Shown: piece by piece, positions 38,116 through 47,035 of the stretch | Numbering within the stretch: the first letter of the stretch is position 1 | How the letters are laid out: each line of letters begins with the position of its first letter | Assembly (NCBI RefSeq): GCF_018139985.1 | Contig: NZ_JAGSOU010000001.1 | Coordinates: 343,501 to 407,500, forward strand | Origin: Actibacterium sp. MT2.3-13A | Lineage (GTDB): Bacteria; Pseudomonadota; Alphaproteobacteria; Rhodobacterales; Rhodobacteraceae | DNA: 64,000 nucleotides | Direction of reading: 5' to 3' | Notes under the pieces: model-generated | What the model was told of the DNA's origin: nothing | The model's input: the letters and a program-made list of their open reading frames with translations, nothing else | The model's database searches: none | Position numbers and translations under genes: made by a program

Positions 38116-40037
38116 GCGGCGGCCTCCGTGTTCAGGAACCCGGCCAGCGCGGCCTCGGTGAAGGGTTTGGAGATCAGCGGGAAACGTGCGGCGGCGGCGC
38201 GGCGGCGCGCGTCGCCGGGCGGCAGCGAGGTCATCAGCCGCATCGCCGCCGGGTGCCCCCTGGCGCGGAGCGCCTCCAGCAGGTCGTGCCCGCTGCGTTC
38301 ACCGCCGAGGTTGATGTCCGACAGGATCAGCCCGATGCCGGGCAGGGCGGCCAGCGCCTCGGCCTCGTCGGCGCTCGCGGCCTCGATCACGTTGTGGCCC
38401 AGCCGGGTCAGCATCTCGCGCACGGTCTCGCGCAGGTCGGGCGAATCCTCGACCAGCAGGACGAGCTGGGGCGCGGCGGCGGCCTCGGCGCGGCGCAGCG
38501 GCAGGCGCAGCGTGACCTCGGCGCCGGCGCCGGTATTGGCCAGGCTCACCCGCCCCCCCGACAGCTTGGTCAGGTCGTAGACCATCGACAGGCCCAGCCC
38601 CGAGCCCTCCTCCCCCTTTGTGGTGAAGAACGGGTCGAGCGCGTGTTCCAGCGCGGTTTCGGAAAAGCCGGGGCCGGTGTCGGCGACGCGCAGCTCCACC
38701 CAGGTGTCGCCCTGAGCCTCGGCGCTGAGCGTGATCCGTCCGGGGCCCGGTCCGATCGCGTCACGGGCGTTGAAGATCAGGTTCAGCAGCGAATCCTGCA
38801 AGCCCCCGGCGTCCAGCATCAGCGGTCCGGGGAAATCCCCCACCCGCAACTCCAGCGTCACGCCCTCGGGCAGCGAGGGCTCGGCCAGGACGTGCAGGCC
38901 GGACAGGAAGGCGCGCAGGTCGGTGGGCTCGGGGCGCAATTCGCGGTGGCCGGAGATCGAGGCGATCCGGTCCAGAAGCGCCCCGCCGCGATGCGCCGCC
39001 GCCTGGGTGGCCGCGATCAGCTCGCCGGCCTCGCCGGGGGGCACGATGCGCGACAGCCGGCTCTGCAGGCCGAGGATGATGGTCAGCAGGTTCGCGAAAT
39101 CATGGGCAAGGCCCGAGGTCAGCTGCGCCGCCAGCTCGCGCTTGGCGGTCTGGGCGAGGGCGGCGCGGGCCTGGGTCTCCTTGGTCACGTCCATCGACAG
39201 GATGTAGACGCCGTTGATCCCGCCGCCCGGGGCCGGGTCGGGGGTGAAGGCGGCGCGGATGCGCCGGCCGGTTTCCTCGTGCCCGAACTCGAAGATGCTG
39301 GCCTTGCCTGCCATCGCGGCATCGAGATGCGGCTTGATCTTGCCATAGGCCTCCGTGCCCAGCGCGTCGCGGATATGCAGCCCGTGGATGTCGGAGGGCC
39401 GCGTGGGCATGACCGAGGTCAGCCGCCGGTTGGAATAGGTGTAGTGCCCGTCGGGCCCGACATGGGCGATATGGGCCGGCATCATCTCGGTGACCAGGCG
39501 GGTGCGCGCCTCCATCTCCGTCAGCTGGCGCTTGGCCTCCTCCAGCGCGGCGTTGGTGGCGGCAAGTTCGCGGTTGGTCTGGGCCAGCTGCTCGGCATGG
39601 GCGAGAAGCTGGTCCGACAACTCCTCCGAGCGGGCGCGCAGCAGCCTCTCCTGCCGCTTGATCGCGGTGATGTCGGTATAGACGGTGACCCAGCCGCCCT
39701 GCGGCAGCGGGCTGCCCTCGACCGAGATGGTGCGGCCGTTGGCGCGGGTGCGCTCCATGTAATGCGGCTCGAAGGCGCGGGCCTGGCGCACGCGGTCGGC
39801 GACGAAACCCTCGGCGTCCTCCACCGGGCCATATTCGCCGCAATTCACCAGGTATCGGATCGTGTCCTCGAACCCCGCCCCGGGCGAGACGAGGTGTTGC
39901 GGTAGGTTGAACATGTCACGGAAGGGGCGGTTGCAGACCGCGAGCCGCAGATCGCTGTCATAGATCGACAGCGCCTGCTGGATCAGGTTCAGCCCGGCCT
40001 CGGTCATGCGGGCGCGGTCTTTGTCCGGCGATGGCAT
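38112..40037 (-). CDS. Soluble PAS-domain hybrid sensor histidine kinase
   Basis: 641 residues with no membrane segment. Order: PAS (about 10-115, NLIQQALSIYDSDLRLAVCN), a coiled coil (about 130-175), a second PAS (about 180-290), HisKA with the phospho-accepting His in SGLAHDFANLLT, HATPase with NLIFNARDAI and GSGLGLSMVYDL, and a C-terminal receiver with Asp in LILSDINLGG. It senses something inside the cell. A frame start at 40058 would use TTG and eat into the GGGGGAGGG sequence, which instead serves as ribosome binding site for ATG 40037. It is paired with the OmpR-type regulator downstream. Confidence 0.93.
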   Translation of the reverse strand: MPSPDKDRARMTEAGLNLIQQALSIYDSDLRLAVCNRPFRDMFNLPQHLVSPGAGFEDTIRYLVNCGEYGPVEDAEGFVADRVRQARAFEPHYMERTRANGRTISVEGSPLPQGGWVTVYTDITAIKRQERLLRARSEELSDQLLAHAEQLAQTNRELAATNAALEEAKRQLTEMEARTRLVTEMMPAHIAHVGPDGHYTYSNRRLTSVMPTRPSDIHGLHIRDALGTEAYGKIKPHLDAAMAGKASIFEFGHEETGRRIRAAFTPDPAPGGGINGVYILSMDVTKETQARAALAQTAKRELAAQLTSGLAHDFANLLTIILGLQSRLSRIVPPGEAGELIAATQAAAHRGGALLDRIASISGHRELRPEPTDLRAFLSGLHVLAEPSLPEGVTLELRVGDFPGPLMLDAGGLQDSLLNLIFNARDAIGPGPGRITLSAEAQGDTWVELRVADTGPGFSETALEHALDPFFTTKGEEGSGLGLSMVYDLTKLSGGRVSLANTGAGAEVTLRLPLRRAEAAAAPQLVLLVEDSPDLRETVREMLTRLGHNVIEAASADEAEALAALPGIGLILSDINLGGERSGHDLLEALRARGHPAAMRLMTSLPPGDARRRAAAARFPLISKPFTEAALAGFLNTEAAA

Positions 40038-40103
40038 CCGCGATCCTCCCTCCCCCAAAGGGCTAGCACCGGCGGGGCGGGCGGGAAAGAGGCTGCCGGC
40101 CCT

Positions 40104-40122
40104 GTAAGGATTCGTAAGGATT
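40104..40122. promoter_or_regulatory. 10-bp-period direct repeat in the kinase/ligase intergenic region
   Basis: GTAAGGATT occurs twice in the same orientation, at 40104-40112 and 40114-40122, exactly one helical turn apart; a weaker third match (GTCAGGA) begins at 40131. Tandem half-sites of this spacing are how OmpR/PhoB-type regulators bind. It is a candidate operator for the adjacent regulator. Confidence 0.5.
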
Positions 40123-40143
40123 GAGAAAAAGTCAGGAAAAATT

Positions 40144-40166
40144 TGACCGTCACTGAGAAATGGTCA
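40144..40166. promoter_or_regulatory. Inverted repeat and possible -35 before the acyl-CoA ligase gene
   Basis: TGACC at 40144-40148 and GGTCA at 40162-40166 form an inverted pair. TTGACC at 40143 could also be a -35, but the -10 region (CGCTAT at 40167) is weak, as expected for an activated promoter. Confidence 0.35.
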
Positions 40167-40237
40167 CGCTATGTGGGCGCCAGAATCGAAAAAAACTAAC
40201 GGCGTCGTCGGGCAAACCGACGCAGGGAGGAGAAAAC

Positions 40238-42211
40238 TTGGTATCAGAGACAGCGCCCACGGGCGAGCTGTGCTCGATTCCCGCGCTCTTGGCGCGGAAT
40301 GCGAGAGTTCACGGCGCAAGCCCCGCCTACCGAGAAAAGGAATTCGGGATCTGGCAGAGCTGGACCTGGATCGAGGTCGCCGAGGAAATCCGCGCCATGG
40401 CCGAGGGCTTCCTCGCGCTGGGCATGGCGCGTGGCGATTACGTCGCCATCATCGGCCGCAACCGGCCCGCCCATTACTGGGCGATGGTCGCGGCGCAGAT
40501 GTGCGGCGCCATTCCCGTCCCGCTCTACCAGGACGCGGTCGCCGAAGAGATGGCCTATGTGCTGGAGCATTGCGGCGCGCGTTTCGTCGTCTGCGGCGAC
40601 CAGGAGCAGGTCGACAAGGTGATCGAGGTGCAGGACCGGGTGCACTCGATCGAGCATGTCATGTACAACGACAAGCGCGGGATGCGGAAATACGACCATT
40701 CGCACCTGCACTGGCTGCACGACGTCCAGGCCGAGGGCCGCGCCGGCCATACCCGCTTCGACGGCGAGCTGGACAGGCGGATTTCCGAGCTGGACTATGA
40801 CAGCACCTGCGTGATGCTCTACACCTCGGGCACCACCGGCAAACCCAAGGGCGTGGTGCTGTCGAACCGCAACATCATCGAAACCTCCAAGAACTCCTCC
40901 GAGTTCGACCACCTGAAACACAGCGACGAGGTGCTGGCCTATCTGCCGATGGCCTGGGTGGGCGATTTCATCTTTTCGATCGGGCAAGCGATGTGGACCG
41001 GGTTCTGCGTGAACTGCCCGGAATCGCCGGAGACGATGATGACCGATCTGCGCGAGATCGGCCCGACCTACTATTTCGCCCCCCCGCGCATCTTCGAGAC
41101 CATGCTGACCAACGTCATGATCCGCATGGAGGATGCCAGTCCGCTGAAGAAGCGGATGTTCGACCGTTACATGAAGCTCGCCCAGGAGGTCGGCCCGGCG
41201 ATCCTCGACGGCAAGCCCGTGGCCGCGATCGACAAGCTCCGCTACGCGCTGGGCAATCTTTTCGTCTATGGCCCGCTTAAGAACACGCTGGGCCTCAGCC
41301 GCGTCCGCGTGGCCTACACCGCGGGCGAGGCGATCGGGCCCGAGATCTTCGATTTCTACCGCGGGCTGGGGATCAACCTCAAACAGCTCTACGGCCAGAC
41401 CGAGGCCAGCGTTTTCATCACCCAGCAGCCCGATCACGAGGTGCGCTCGGACACTGTGGGCGTGCCGAGCCCCGGCGTCGAAGTGAAGATCGGCGAGAAC
41501 GGCGAGGTCTACTACCGTTCGCCGGGCGTGTTCGTCGAGTATTATAAGAACGCCGAGAGCACCGCCTCGACCAAGGATGCCGAGGGCTGGGTGGCCACTG
41601 GCGACGCGGGCTTCTTCGAGCCCGACACCGGGCATCTGCGGATCATCGACCGCGCCAAGGATGTGGGCAAGATGGCCGATGGCAGCCTGTTCGCGCCGAA
41701 ATATGTCGAGAACAAGCTGAAATTCTATCCCGACATCCTGGAGGCCGTGGTCTTCGGAAACGGCCGCGAGATGTGCACCGCCTTCATCAACATCGACCTC
41801 ACCGCTGTCGGCAACTGGGCCGAGCGCAACAACATCGCCTATGCATCCTACCAGGAGCTGGCCGGCCACCCGCGCGTGCTGGACACGATCCAGGAGCATG
41901 TGGAGGAGGTCAACAGATCCGTGGCCGAGGACGAGATGCTCTCGGGCTGCCAGATCCACCGCTTCCTGGTGCTGCACAAGGAGCTGGACGCCGATGATGG
42001 CGAGCTGACCCGCACCCGCAAGGTCCGCCGCAAGATCATCGAGGAGAAATTCCACGATCTGATCGCCGCGCTCTACGACGGTTCGACCCGGATCTCGACC
42101 GAGACCGAGGTGACCTACGAGGACGGGCGCAAGGGGTCGATCAAGGCGACGCTGGAGCTGCGCGACGCCGCCGTGCAGGAGCCCCGTCACAGAAGGATGG
42201 CCGCGGAATGA
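40238..42211 (+). CDS. AMP-dependent acyl-CoA synthetase (long-chain type, TTG start)
   Basis: 657 residues. The ATP/AMP motifs are visible: MLYTSGTTGKPKGVVLSN (about 205-222), YGQTEASVF, and DWVATGD-type GWVATGDAGFFEPD. It activates a carboxylic acid to its CoA thioester through an acyl-AMP. The start is TTG at 40238: GGAGGAG lies six bases before it, while upstream in-frame codons have no site. It leads the operon with the ABC importer; its stop overlaps the next gene by four bases. COG1022-like size suggests a fatty or aryl-alkyl acid, but the substrate is unknown. Confidence 0.9.
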   Translation: MVSETAPTGELCSIPALLARNARVHGASPAYREKEFGIWQSWTWIEVAEEIRAMAEGFLALGMARGDYVAIIGRNRPAHYWAMVAAQMCGAIPVPLYQDAVAEEMAYVLEHCGARFVVCGDQEQVDKVIEVQDRVHSIEHVMYNDKRGMRKYDHSHLHWLHDVQAEGRAGHTRFDGELDRRISELDYDSTCVMLYTSGTTGKPKGVVLSNRNIIETSKNSSEFDHLKHSDEVLAYLPMAWVGDFIFSIGQAMWTGFCVNCPESPETMMTDLREIGPTYYFAPPRIFETMLTNVMIRMEDASPLKKRMFDRYMKLAQEVGPAILDGKPVAAIDKLRYALGNLFVYGPLKNTLGLSRVRVAYTAGEAIGPEIFDFYRGLGINLKQLYGQTEASVFITQQPDHEVRSDTVGVPSPGVEVKIGENGEVYYRSPGVFVEYYKNAESTASTKDAEGWVATGDAGFFEPDTGHLRIIDRAKDVGKMADGSLFAPKYVENKLKFYPDILEAVVFGNGREMCTAFINIDLTAVGNWAERNNIAYASYQELAGHPRVLDTIQEHVEEVNRSVAEDEMLSGCQIHRFLVLHKELDADDGELTRTRKVRRKIIEEKFHDLIAALYDGSTRISTETEVTYEDGRKGSIKATLELRDAAVQEPRHRRMAAE

Positions 42212-43026
42212 ACGACATGAGCCAAGGCTACACCACCGCCGATGGCCGCAAGATCGGCGGCACGCTGATGGAGATGAAGAACATCACCCTGCGCTTCGGC
42301 GGCGTGGTGGCGATCAAGGACATCAGCTTCGACATCCGCGAGGGCGAGATCCGCGCCATCATCGGGCCGAACGGCGCCGGCAAATCCTCGATGCTGAACG
42401 TGATCTCGGGCTTCTACATCCCCACCGAGGGCGAGGTCTGGTTCCGCGGCGAGAGGCGCCCGCAGATGAAGCCCTACCAGGTCGCCCAGCAGGGCATCGC
42501 GCGCACCTTCCAGAACATCGCCCTGTTCAAGGGGATGAGCACGCTGGACAACATCATGACCGGCCGCATGACGATGATGAAGACCGGCATGGCCGCGCAG
42601 GCGCTGTGGTGGGGCCGCGCCCAGCGCGAAGAGGACGAGCACCGCGAAAAGGTCGAGAAGATCATCGACTTCCTCGAAATCCAGCACATCCGCAAGACCC
42701 CCGTCGGGCGCCTGCCCTACGGCTTGCAGAAGCGGGTGGAACTGGGCCGGGCGCTGGCCGCCGAGCCCAAGCTGCTGCTGCTGGACGAGCCGATGGCCGG
42801 CATGAACGTGGAGGAGAAGGAGGACATGTCGCGCTTCATCCTCGACGTGAACGACGAGTTCGGCACCACCATCGCGCTGATCGAGCATGACATGGGCGTG
42901 GTGATGGACCTCTCCGACCGGGTGGTGGTGATGGATTACGGCAAGAAGATTGGTGATGGCACGCCCGACGAGGTGCGCAACAACCAGGATGTCATCGACG
43001 CCTATCTGGGGGTCAGCCATGACTGA
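42208..43026 (+). CDS. Branched-chain-type ABC transporter ATP-binding protein (LivG-like)
   Basis: 272 residues. Walker A GPNGAGKSSM (about 55), ABC signature in the altered form PYGLQKRVELGRAL, Walker B LLLLDEPMAGM, and the H-loop in IEHDMG. LivG-type C-terminal tail (VRNNQDVIDAYLG). It powers the importer together with the LivF-like ATPase at 47036. Its first bases overlap the ligase gene (ATGA). Its last eight bases overlap a 38-codon ORF. Confidence 0.93.
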   Translation: MNDMSQGYTTADGRKIGGTLMEMKNITLRFGGVVAIKDISFDIREGEIRAIIGPNGAGKSSMLNVISGFYIPTEGEVWFRGERRPQMKPYQVAQQGIARTFQNIALFKGMSTLDNIMTGRMTMMKTGMAAQALWWGRAQREEDEHREKVEKIIDFLEIQHIRKTPVGRLPYGLQKRVELGRALAAEPKLLLLDEPMAGMNVEEKEDMSRFILDVNDEFGTTIALIEHDMGVVMDLSDRVVVMDYGKKIGDGTPDEVRNNQDVIDAYLGVSHD

Positions 43027-43135
43027 TCTGACACGGATCCCGACGATATCACCCGCATATGAATTCCATATGACCCGCATGGGACCGGCAGCCGCCGCCC
43101 GCGCAACCGTCAACGAGGGAGGCCCGCATGCCTGA
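43019..43135 (+). CDS. Possible 38-residue ORF bridging the ATPase and permease genes
   Basis: ATG 43019 lies in the last codons of the ATPase gene and the stop (43133-43135) lies eight bases inside the permease gene. The peptide starts MTDLTRIPTISP and has no hydrophobic segment or motif I recognise. The exact eight-base overlap on both sides suggests translational coupling. The ORF contains the permease ribosome binding site (GAGGGAGG), so it could also be a chance reading frame. Confidence 0.3.
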   Translation: MTDLTRIPTISPAYEFHMTRMGPAAAARATVNEGGPHA

Positions 43136-44123
43136 CCAGATTCTCTATGCCATGGAGGTGATGATCAACGGCCTGATGGCCGGCGTGCTCTATGCGCTGG
43201 TGGCGCTGGGCTTCGTGCTGATCTTCAAGGCCTCCGGCATCTTCAACTACGCCCAGGGCGTGCTGGCACTGTTCGCGGCGCTGACCCTGGTGGGGCTGCA
43301 GCAGGGGCAGATCCCCTTTTCCCACCTGATCAACGCGGTTTTCGGCACCGACGTGCACCATTTCGGGTGGGAGCTGCCGGCCATCGTGGCGATCGTGCTG
43401 ACCATCGGGGTGATGGTGCTGCTGGCCATCGTGATTGAGCGGTTCATCCTGAAATACCTGGTCAACCAGGAGCCGATCATCCTGTTCATGGCGACCATCG
43501 GCCTGGCCTATTTCATGGAAGGCTTCGGCGACATCATGTGGGGCTCGGACATCAAGACGCTGGATGTCGGCCTGCCGCAGGGCGCGAGCGCCTGGGTCGA
43601 GGACAACACCGCCTGGCTGGGCGGCGAGGGCTTCTACGGGTTTTTCATCGACAAGCTGGACATGGTGGCCGCGGTGGTCGCGGCGGTGCTGGTGATCTCA
43701 CTGACGCTGTTCAGCCAGTATTCGAAACAGGGCCGGGCGCTGCGCGCGGTGGCCGACGACCATCAGGCGGCGCTGTCGGTGGGCATCAGCCTGCGCTTCA
43801 TCTGGGTGCTGGTCTGGTCGATCGCGGGTTTCGTGGCGCTGGTCGCGGGCATCATGTGGGGCGCGAAGTCGGGGGTGCAATTCTCGCTGAGCCTGATCGC
43901 GCTGAAGGCGCTGCCGGTGCTGATGCTGGGCGGCTTCACCTCGATCCCCGGGGCGATCGTCGGCGGGCTGATCATCGGGGTCGGCGAGAAGCTGTTCGAG
44001 TTTACCATCGGCCCGATGGTGGGAGGCGCGACAGAGAACTGGTTCGCCTATGTGCTGGCGCTGCTGTTCCTGGTCTTCCGCCCGCAGGGGCTGTTCGGCG
44101 AAAAAATCATTGAGCGAGTGTGA
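43128..44123 (+). CDS. Branched-chain-type ABC transporter permease (LivH-like)
   Basis: 331 residues with about eight to nine hydrophobic helices. LivH features: MEVMINGLMAGVLYALVALGFVLIFKASGIFNYAQG at the N-terminus and LRAVADDHQAALSVGIS, the coupling-loop region that meets the ATPase, then ALPVLMLGGFTSIPGAIVGG. One of the two permeases of the importer. GAGGGAGG precedes ATG 43128. Longer than typical LivH (about 290-310) because of an insert around residues 55-80 and 135-165. Confidence 0.93.
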   Translation: MPDQILYAMEVMINGLMAGVLYALVALGFVLIFKASGIFNYAQGVLALFAALTLVGLQQGQIPFSHLINAVFGTDVHHFGWELPAIVAIVLTIGVMVLLAIVIERFILKYLVNQEPIILFMATIGLAYFMEGFGDIMWGSDIKTLDVGLPQGASAWVEDNTAWLGGEGFYGFFIDKLDMVAAVVAAVLVISLTLFSQYSKQGRALRAVADDHQAALSVGISLRFIWVLVWSIAGFVALVAGIMWGAKSGVQFSLSLIALKALPVLMLGGFTSIPGAIVGGLIIGVGEKLFEFTIGPMVGGATENWFAYVLALLFLVFRPQGLFGEKIIERV

Positions 44124-44241
44124 ATGATGGGGTTTGATCGGATGCGTCGCATTGCCGCGGGGAAGGGAGCCCCCGGCAGAGCGACCGGAAAGCAAACCCG
44201 GCCCATCGGGGCCGCGCAAGGATCGGGGAGGGATCCTGGCC

Positions 44242-44424
44242 ATGATGAAAACTTGTTCGATCATGTTCACCATCGGGTGGGCCGCCGCATTGGTCTTCGG
44301 CTGGATGGCGCTGAGCGCGCCGGCCGCCGAGCCGCCGATGCTGCAGGTGGCCGATGTGCTGCTGGCGGCCGCGGGCGCCGCGATGGGCAGCTTCGCCTGG
44401 ATCAGGATCAAACGGGGCTGCTGA
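44242..44424 (+). CDS. Small two-helix membrane protein of unknown function
   Basis: 60 residues, MMKTCSIMF to IKRGC. Two hydrophobic segments (about 7-27, TIGWAAALVFGWMALSA, and 33-52, VADVLLAAAGAAMGSFAWI) with a short Pro-rich turn between. GGGAGGG precedes the ATG at a good distance. It lies between the two permease genes on the same strand, 118 bases after the first and 58 before the second. I recognise no family. It could be an accessory subunit of the importer. Confidence 0.55.
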   Translation: MMKTCSIMFTIGWAAALVFGWMALSAPAAEPPMLQVADVLLAAAGAAMGSFAWIRIKRGC

Positions 44425-44482
44425 CCGACATCGGCGCATCCCCTGCCGGGCGCTTCTGCCCGCAACAAGAGGGGATGCGCTG

Positions 44483-45559
44483 ATGTTCTACCGTGAGGCC
44501 GGCGATTTCAAAACGTCCTATGCGGACGACAGCCAGACCTTTCCGATCAAGTTCGACCGCTGGCGCTATTATGTCGTGCTGGCAGTGGCCTTCGGGGTGA
44601 TCCCCCTTGTCGTCAACGACTACTGGGCGAGCTCGGTGCTCGTGCCGTTCCTGATCTACGCCATTGCGGCGATCGGGCTGAACATCCTGACCGGCTATTG
44701 CGGGCAGGTCTCGCTCGGCACCGGCGGGTTCATGGCGGTGGGCGCCTATGCCTGCTACAAGCTGATGACCGCCTTCCCGGACATCAACATCGTCTTTCAC
44801 GTTCTGGGCGCGGGCCTGATCACCGCCGGCGTGGGCGTGCTGTTCGGTTTGCCGTCGCTGAGGATCAAGGGCTTCTACCTGGCGGTGGCGACGCTGGCGG
44901 CGCAGTTCTTCCTGGTGTGGCTCTTCAACAAGGTGCCGTGGTTCTACAACTACTCGGCCTCTGGCCAGATCAACGCGGCCGAGCGCACCGTCCTCGGCGT
45001 GCCGGTGACCGGCCCCAACACCGAGGCCTGGGCGCAATACATGATCTGCCTGGTGTTCCTGTTCGCGGTGGCCTGGGTGGCGCGCAACCTGACGCGCGGC
45101 ACGGTGGGGCGCAGCTGGATGGCGATCCGCGACATGGACATCGCCGCCGAGATCATCGGGGTGAACCCGCTGAAGGCGAAGCTGACCGCCTTTGCCGTGT
45201 CCTCCTTCTTCGTCGGCATCGCGGGGGCGCTGTTCTTCTCGGTCTATCTCGGCGCGGTCGAGGTGGGCGAGGCCTTCGGCATCCAGAAATCGTTCCTGGT
45301 GCTGTTCATGATCATCATCGGCGGGCTGGGGTCGATCTTCGGCTCGCTGGCGGGCGCGGCCTTCCTGGTGCTGCTGCCGGTGTTCCTGAAGAACCTGCTG
45401 GTGGGGGGGCTCGGCTGGGCCACCGACCTGGCGGCGCATGTCGAGCTGATGATCGTCGGTGCGCTGATCGTGGTCTTCCTGATCGTCGAGCCGCACGGGT
45501 TGGCGCAGCTGTGGCGCGTCGGCAAGGAGAAACTCAGGCTGTGGCCCTTCCCGCACTAG
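44483..45559 (+). CDS. Branched-chain-type ABC transporter permease (LivM-like)
   Basis: 358 residues, multi-pass. LivM features: LIYAIAAIGLNILTGYCGQVSLGTGGFMAVGAY, then LPSLRIKGFYLAVATLAAQF, and SWMAIRDMDIAAEIIGVNPLKAKLTAFAVSSFFVGIAGAL, the ATPase-coupling loop and following helix. Start MFYREAGDF with AGGGGA upstream. It forms the permease heterodimer with the LivH-like protein. Confidence 0.94.
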   Translation: MFYREAGDFKTSYADDSQTFPIKFDRWRYYVVLAVAFGVIPLVVNDYWASSVLVPFLIYAIAAIGLNILTGYCGQVSLGTGGFMAVGAYACYKLMTAFPDINIVFHVLGAGLITAGVGVLFGLPSLRIKGFYLAVATLAAQFFLVWLFNKVPWFYNYSASGQINAAERTVLGVPVTGPNTEAWAQYMICLVFLFAVAWVARNLTRGTVGRSWMAIRDMDIAAEIIGVNPLKAKLTAFAVSSFFVGIAGALFFSVYLGAVEVGEAFGIQKSFLVLFMIIIGGLGSIFGSLAGAAFLVLLPVFLKNLLVGGLGWATDLAAHVELMIVGALIVVFLIVEPHGLAQLWRVGKEKLRLWPFPH

Positions 45560-45638
45560 CGGCGGGCGGCGGCCTCAACATTCACCAAACGACCGGGCCA
45601 ACCCGGCACATCGGACAAACCATGGGAGGAGACACCCG

Positions 45639-46922
45639 ATGAAGAAGACACTGGCAACCCTGGCGCTGAGCGCCGTGATGGCGGCAGGTCCCGCCCTCGC
45701 GGAGCTCGTGGTGCCCTCGCTCAGCTACCGCACGGGGCCCTACGCGGCGAACGGCATCCCCTTCGCCGACGGCTATCAGGACTATTTCCGGCTGCTGAAC
45801 GAACGTGACGGCGGCATCGGCGGCGAACTGGTTCGGATCACGGAATGCGAGACCGGCTACAACACCGAAAAGGGTGTTGAGTGCTACGAATCGACCAAGA
45901 GCGACAGCACCCTGATCTATGAGCCGCTGTCGACCGGCATCACCTATCAGCTGATCCCCAAGGTGACGGCGGACGGCATTCCGCTGCACACGCTGGGCTA
46001 CGGCCGCACCTCGGCCAAGAACGGCGAGGTGTTCCGCTGGGTCTTCAACTACCCGGCCAACTACTGGGACGGCGCCTCGGTCGCGATCAAGCATATCCTT
46101 GACCAGGAGGGCGGCGACATCAGCGGCAAGAAGATCGCGCTGGTCTATCACAACTCCGCCTACGGTAAGGAGCCGATCCGCACGCTGGAGGAGCTGGCCA
46201 AGAAGCACGGCTACCAGCTGAGCCTGCTGCCGGTGGACCACCCCGGCCAGGAACAGAAGAGCCAGTGGCTGCAGATCCGCCGCGAGCGCCCCGACTACGT
46301 CATCATGTGGGGCTGGGGCGTCATGAACCAGGTCGCGATCCAGGAAGCGGTGAACATCCGTTACCCGATGGATCACTTCATCGGCATCTGGTGGTCGGGG
46401 TCCGAGAATGACGTGAAACCGGCGGGCGCGGCGGCCGACGGCTACAAGGCGCTGACCTTCCACAACCTCGGCGACGATTACCCGCTTTACGACGATCTGC
46501 GGAAATATGTGGTCGATGCCGGCAAGGCGGCAGGCGCCGGCGACCAGCTTGGCACCGCGCTCTATAACCGCGGCATGTATGCCGCGATGCTGGCGGCCGA
46601 GGCGATCAAGACCGCGCAGGAGATGGCGGGGACCAGCCAGATCACGCGCGAGCAGCTGCGGGCCGGCATGGAGAATCTCGAGATCACCAATGCCAAGATG
46701 GAGGCACTCGGCCTGCCCGGCTTCGGCCCCGAGTTCAAGGTGAGCTGCCAGAACCACGGCGGCGATGGCTATGCGGCCGTGGCCCAGTGGGATGCCAAGG
46801 CCGGCGAATGGAAGCTGATCACCGACTACATGCAGTCGGATCAGGAGGTCATCCAGCCGCTCGTCGAGGAGGACTCGATGGCCTACGCGAAGGAAGCCGG
46901 CATCACCCCCGGCTGCAACTGA
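45639..46922 (+). CDS. ABC transporter substrate-binding protein (Peripla_BP_6/LivJ-like)
   Basis: 427 residues with a cleaved signal peptide (about 1-21, ending GPALAE). Periplasmic type I binding fold: VVPSLSYRTGPYAANGIPFADGYQDYFRLLNERDGGIGG at the N-terminus, GKKIALVYHNSAYGKEPI at the domain interface. It is longer than LivJ (about 345) and has one cysteine pair near 64-76. GGGAGGAG precedes the ATG. A 10-bp hairpin after the stop may protect this part of the message so the binding protein is made in excess. Confidence 0.94.
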   Translation: MKKTLATLALSAVMAAGPALAELVVPSLSYRTGPYAANGIPFADGYQDYFRLLNERDGGIGGELVRITECETGYNTEKGVECYESTKSDSTLIYEPLSTGITYQLIPKVTADGIPLHTLGYGRTSAKNGEVFRWVFNYPANYWDGASVAIKHILDQEGGDISGKKIALVYHNSAYGKEPIRTLEELAKKHGYQLSLLPVDHPGQEQKSQWLQIRRERPDYVIMWGWGVMNQVAIQEAVNIRYPMDHFIGIWWSGSENDVKPAGAAADGYKALTFHNLGDDYPLYDDLRKYVVDAGKAAGAGDQLGTALYNRGMYAAMLAAEAIKTAQEMAGTSQITREQLRAGMENLEITNAKMEALGLPGFGPEFKVSCQNHGGDGYAAVAQWDAKAGEWKLITDYMQSDQEVIQPLVEEDSMAYAKEAGITPGCN

Positions 46923-46930
46923 GCCACCTT

Positions 46931-46960
46931 CCCCGGCCGCGGCGCAGGCGGCGGCCGGGG
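46931..46960 (+). other. Hairpin after the substrate-binding protein gene
   Basis: CCCCGGCCGC, 10-base loop, GCGGCCGGGG: a perfect 10-bp stem nine bases after the stop and without a U-tract. Such structures in binding-protein operons commonly stabilise the upstream mRNA or partly stop transcription. Confidence 0.6.
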
Positions 46961-47035
46961 AGCCATGAGTATTTCTGCCAAGAAGAAGGGGGCGCGCGCG
47001 CCGGCCCCTCCACGCCTAGGAGAAGGTGACAGGGC

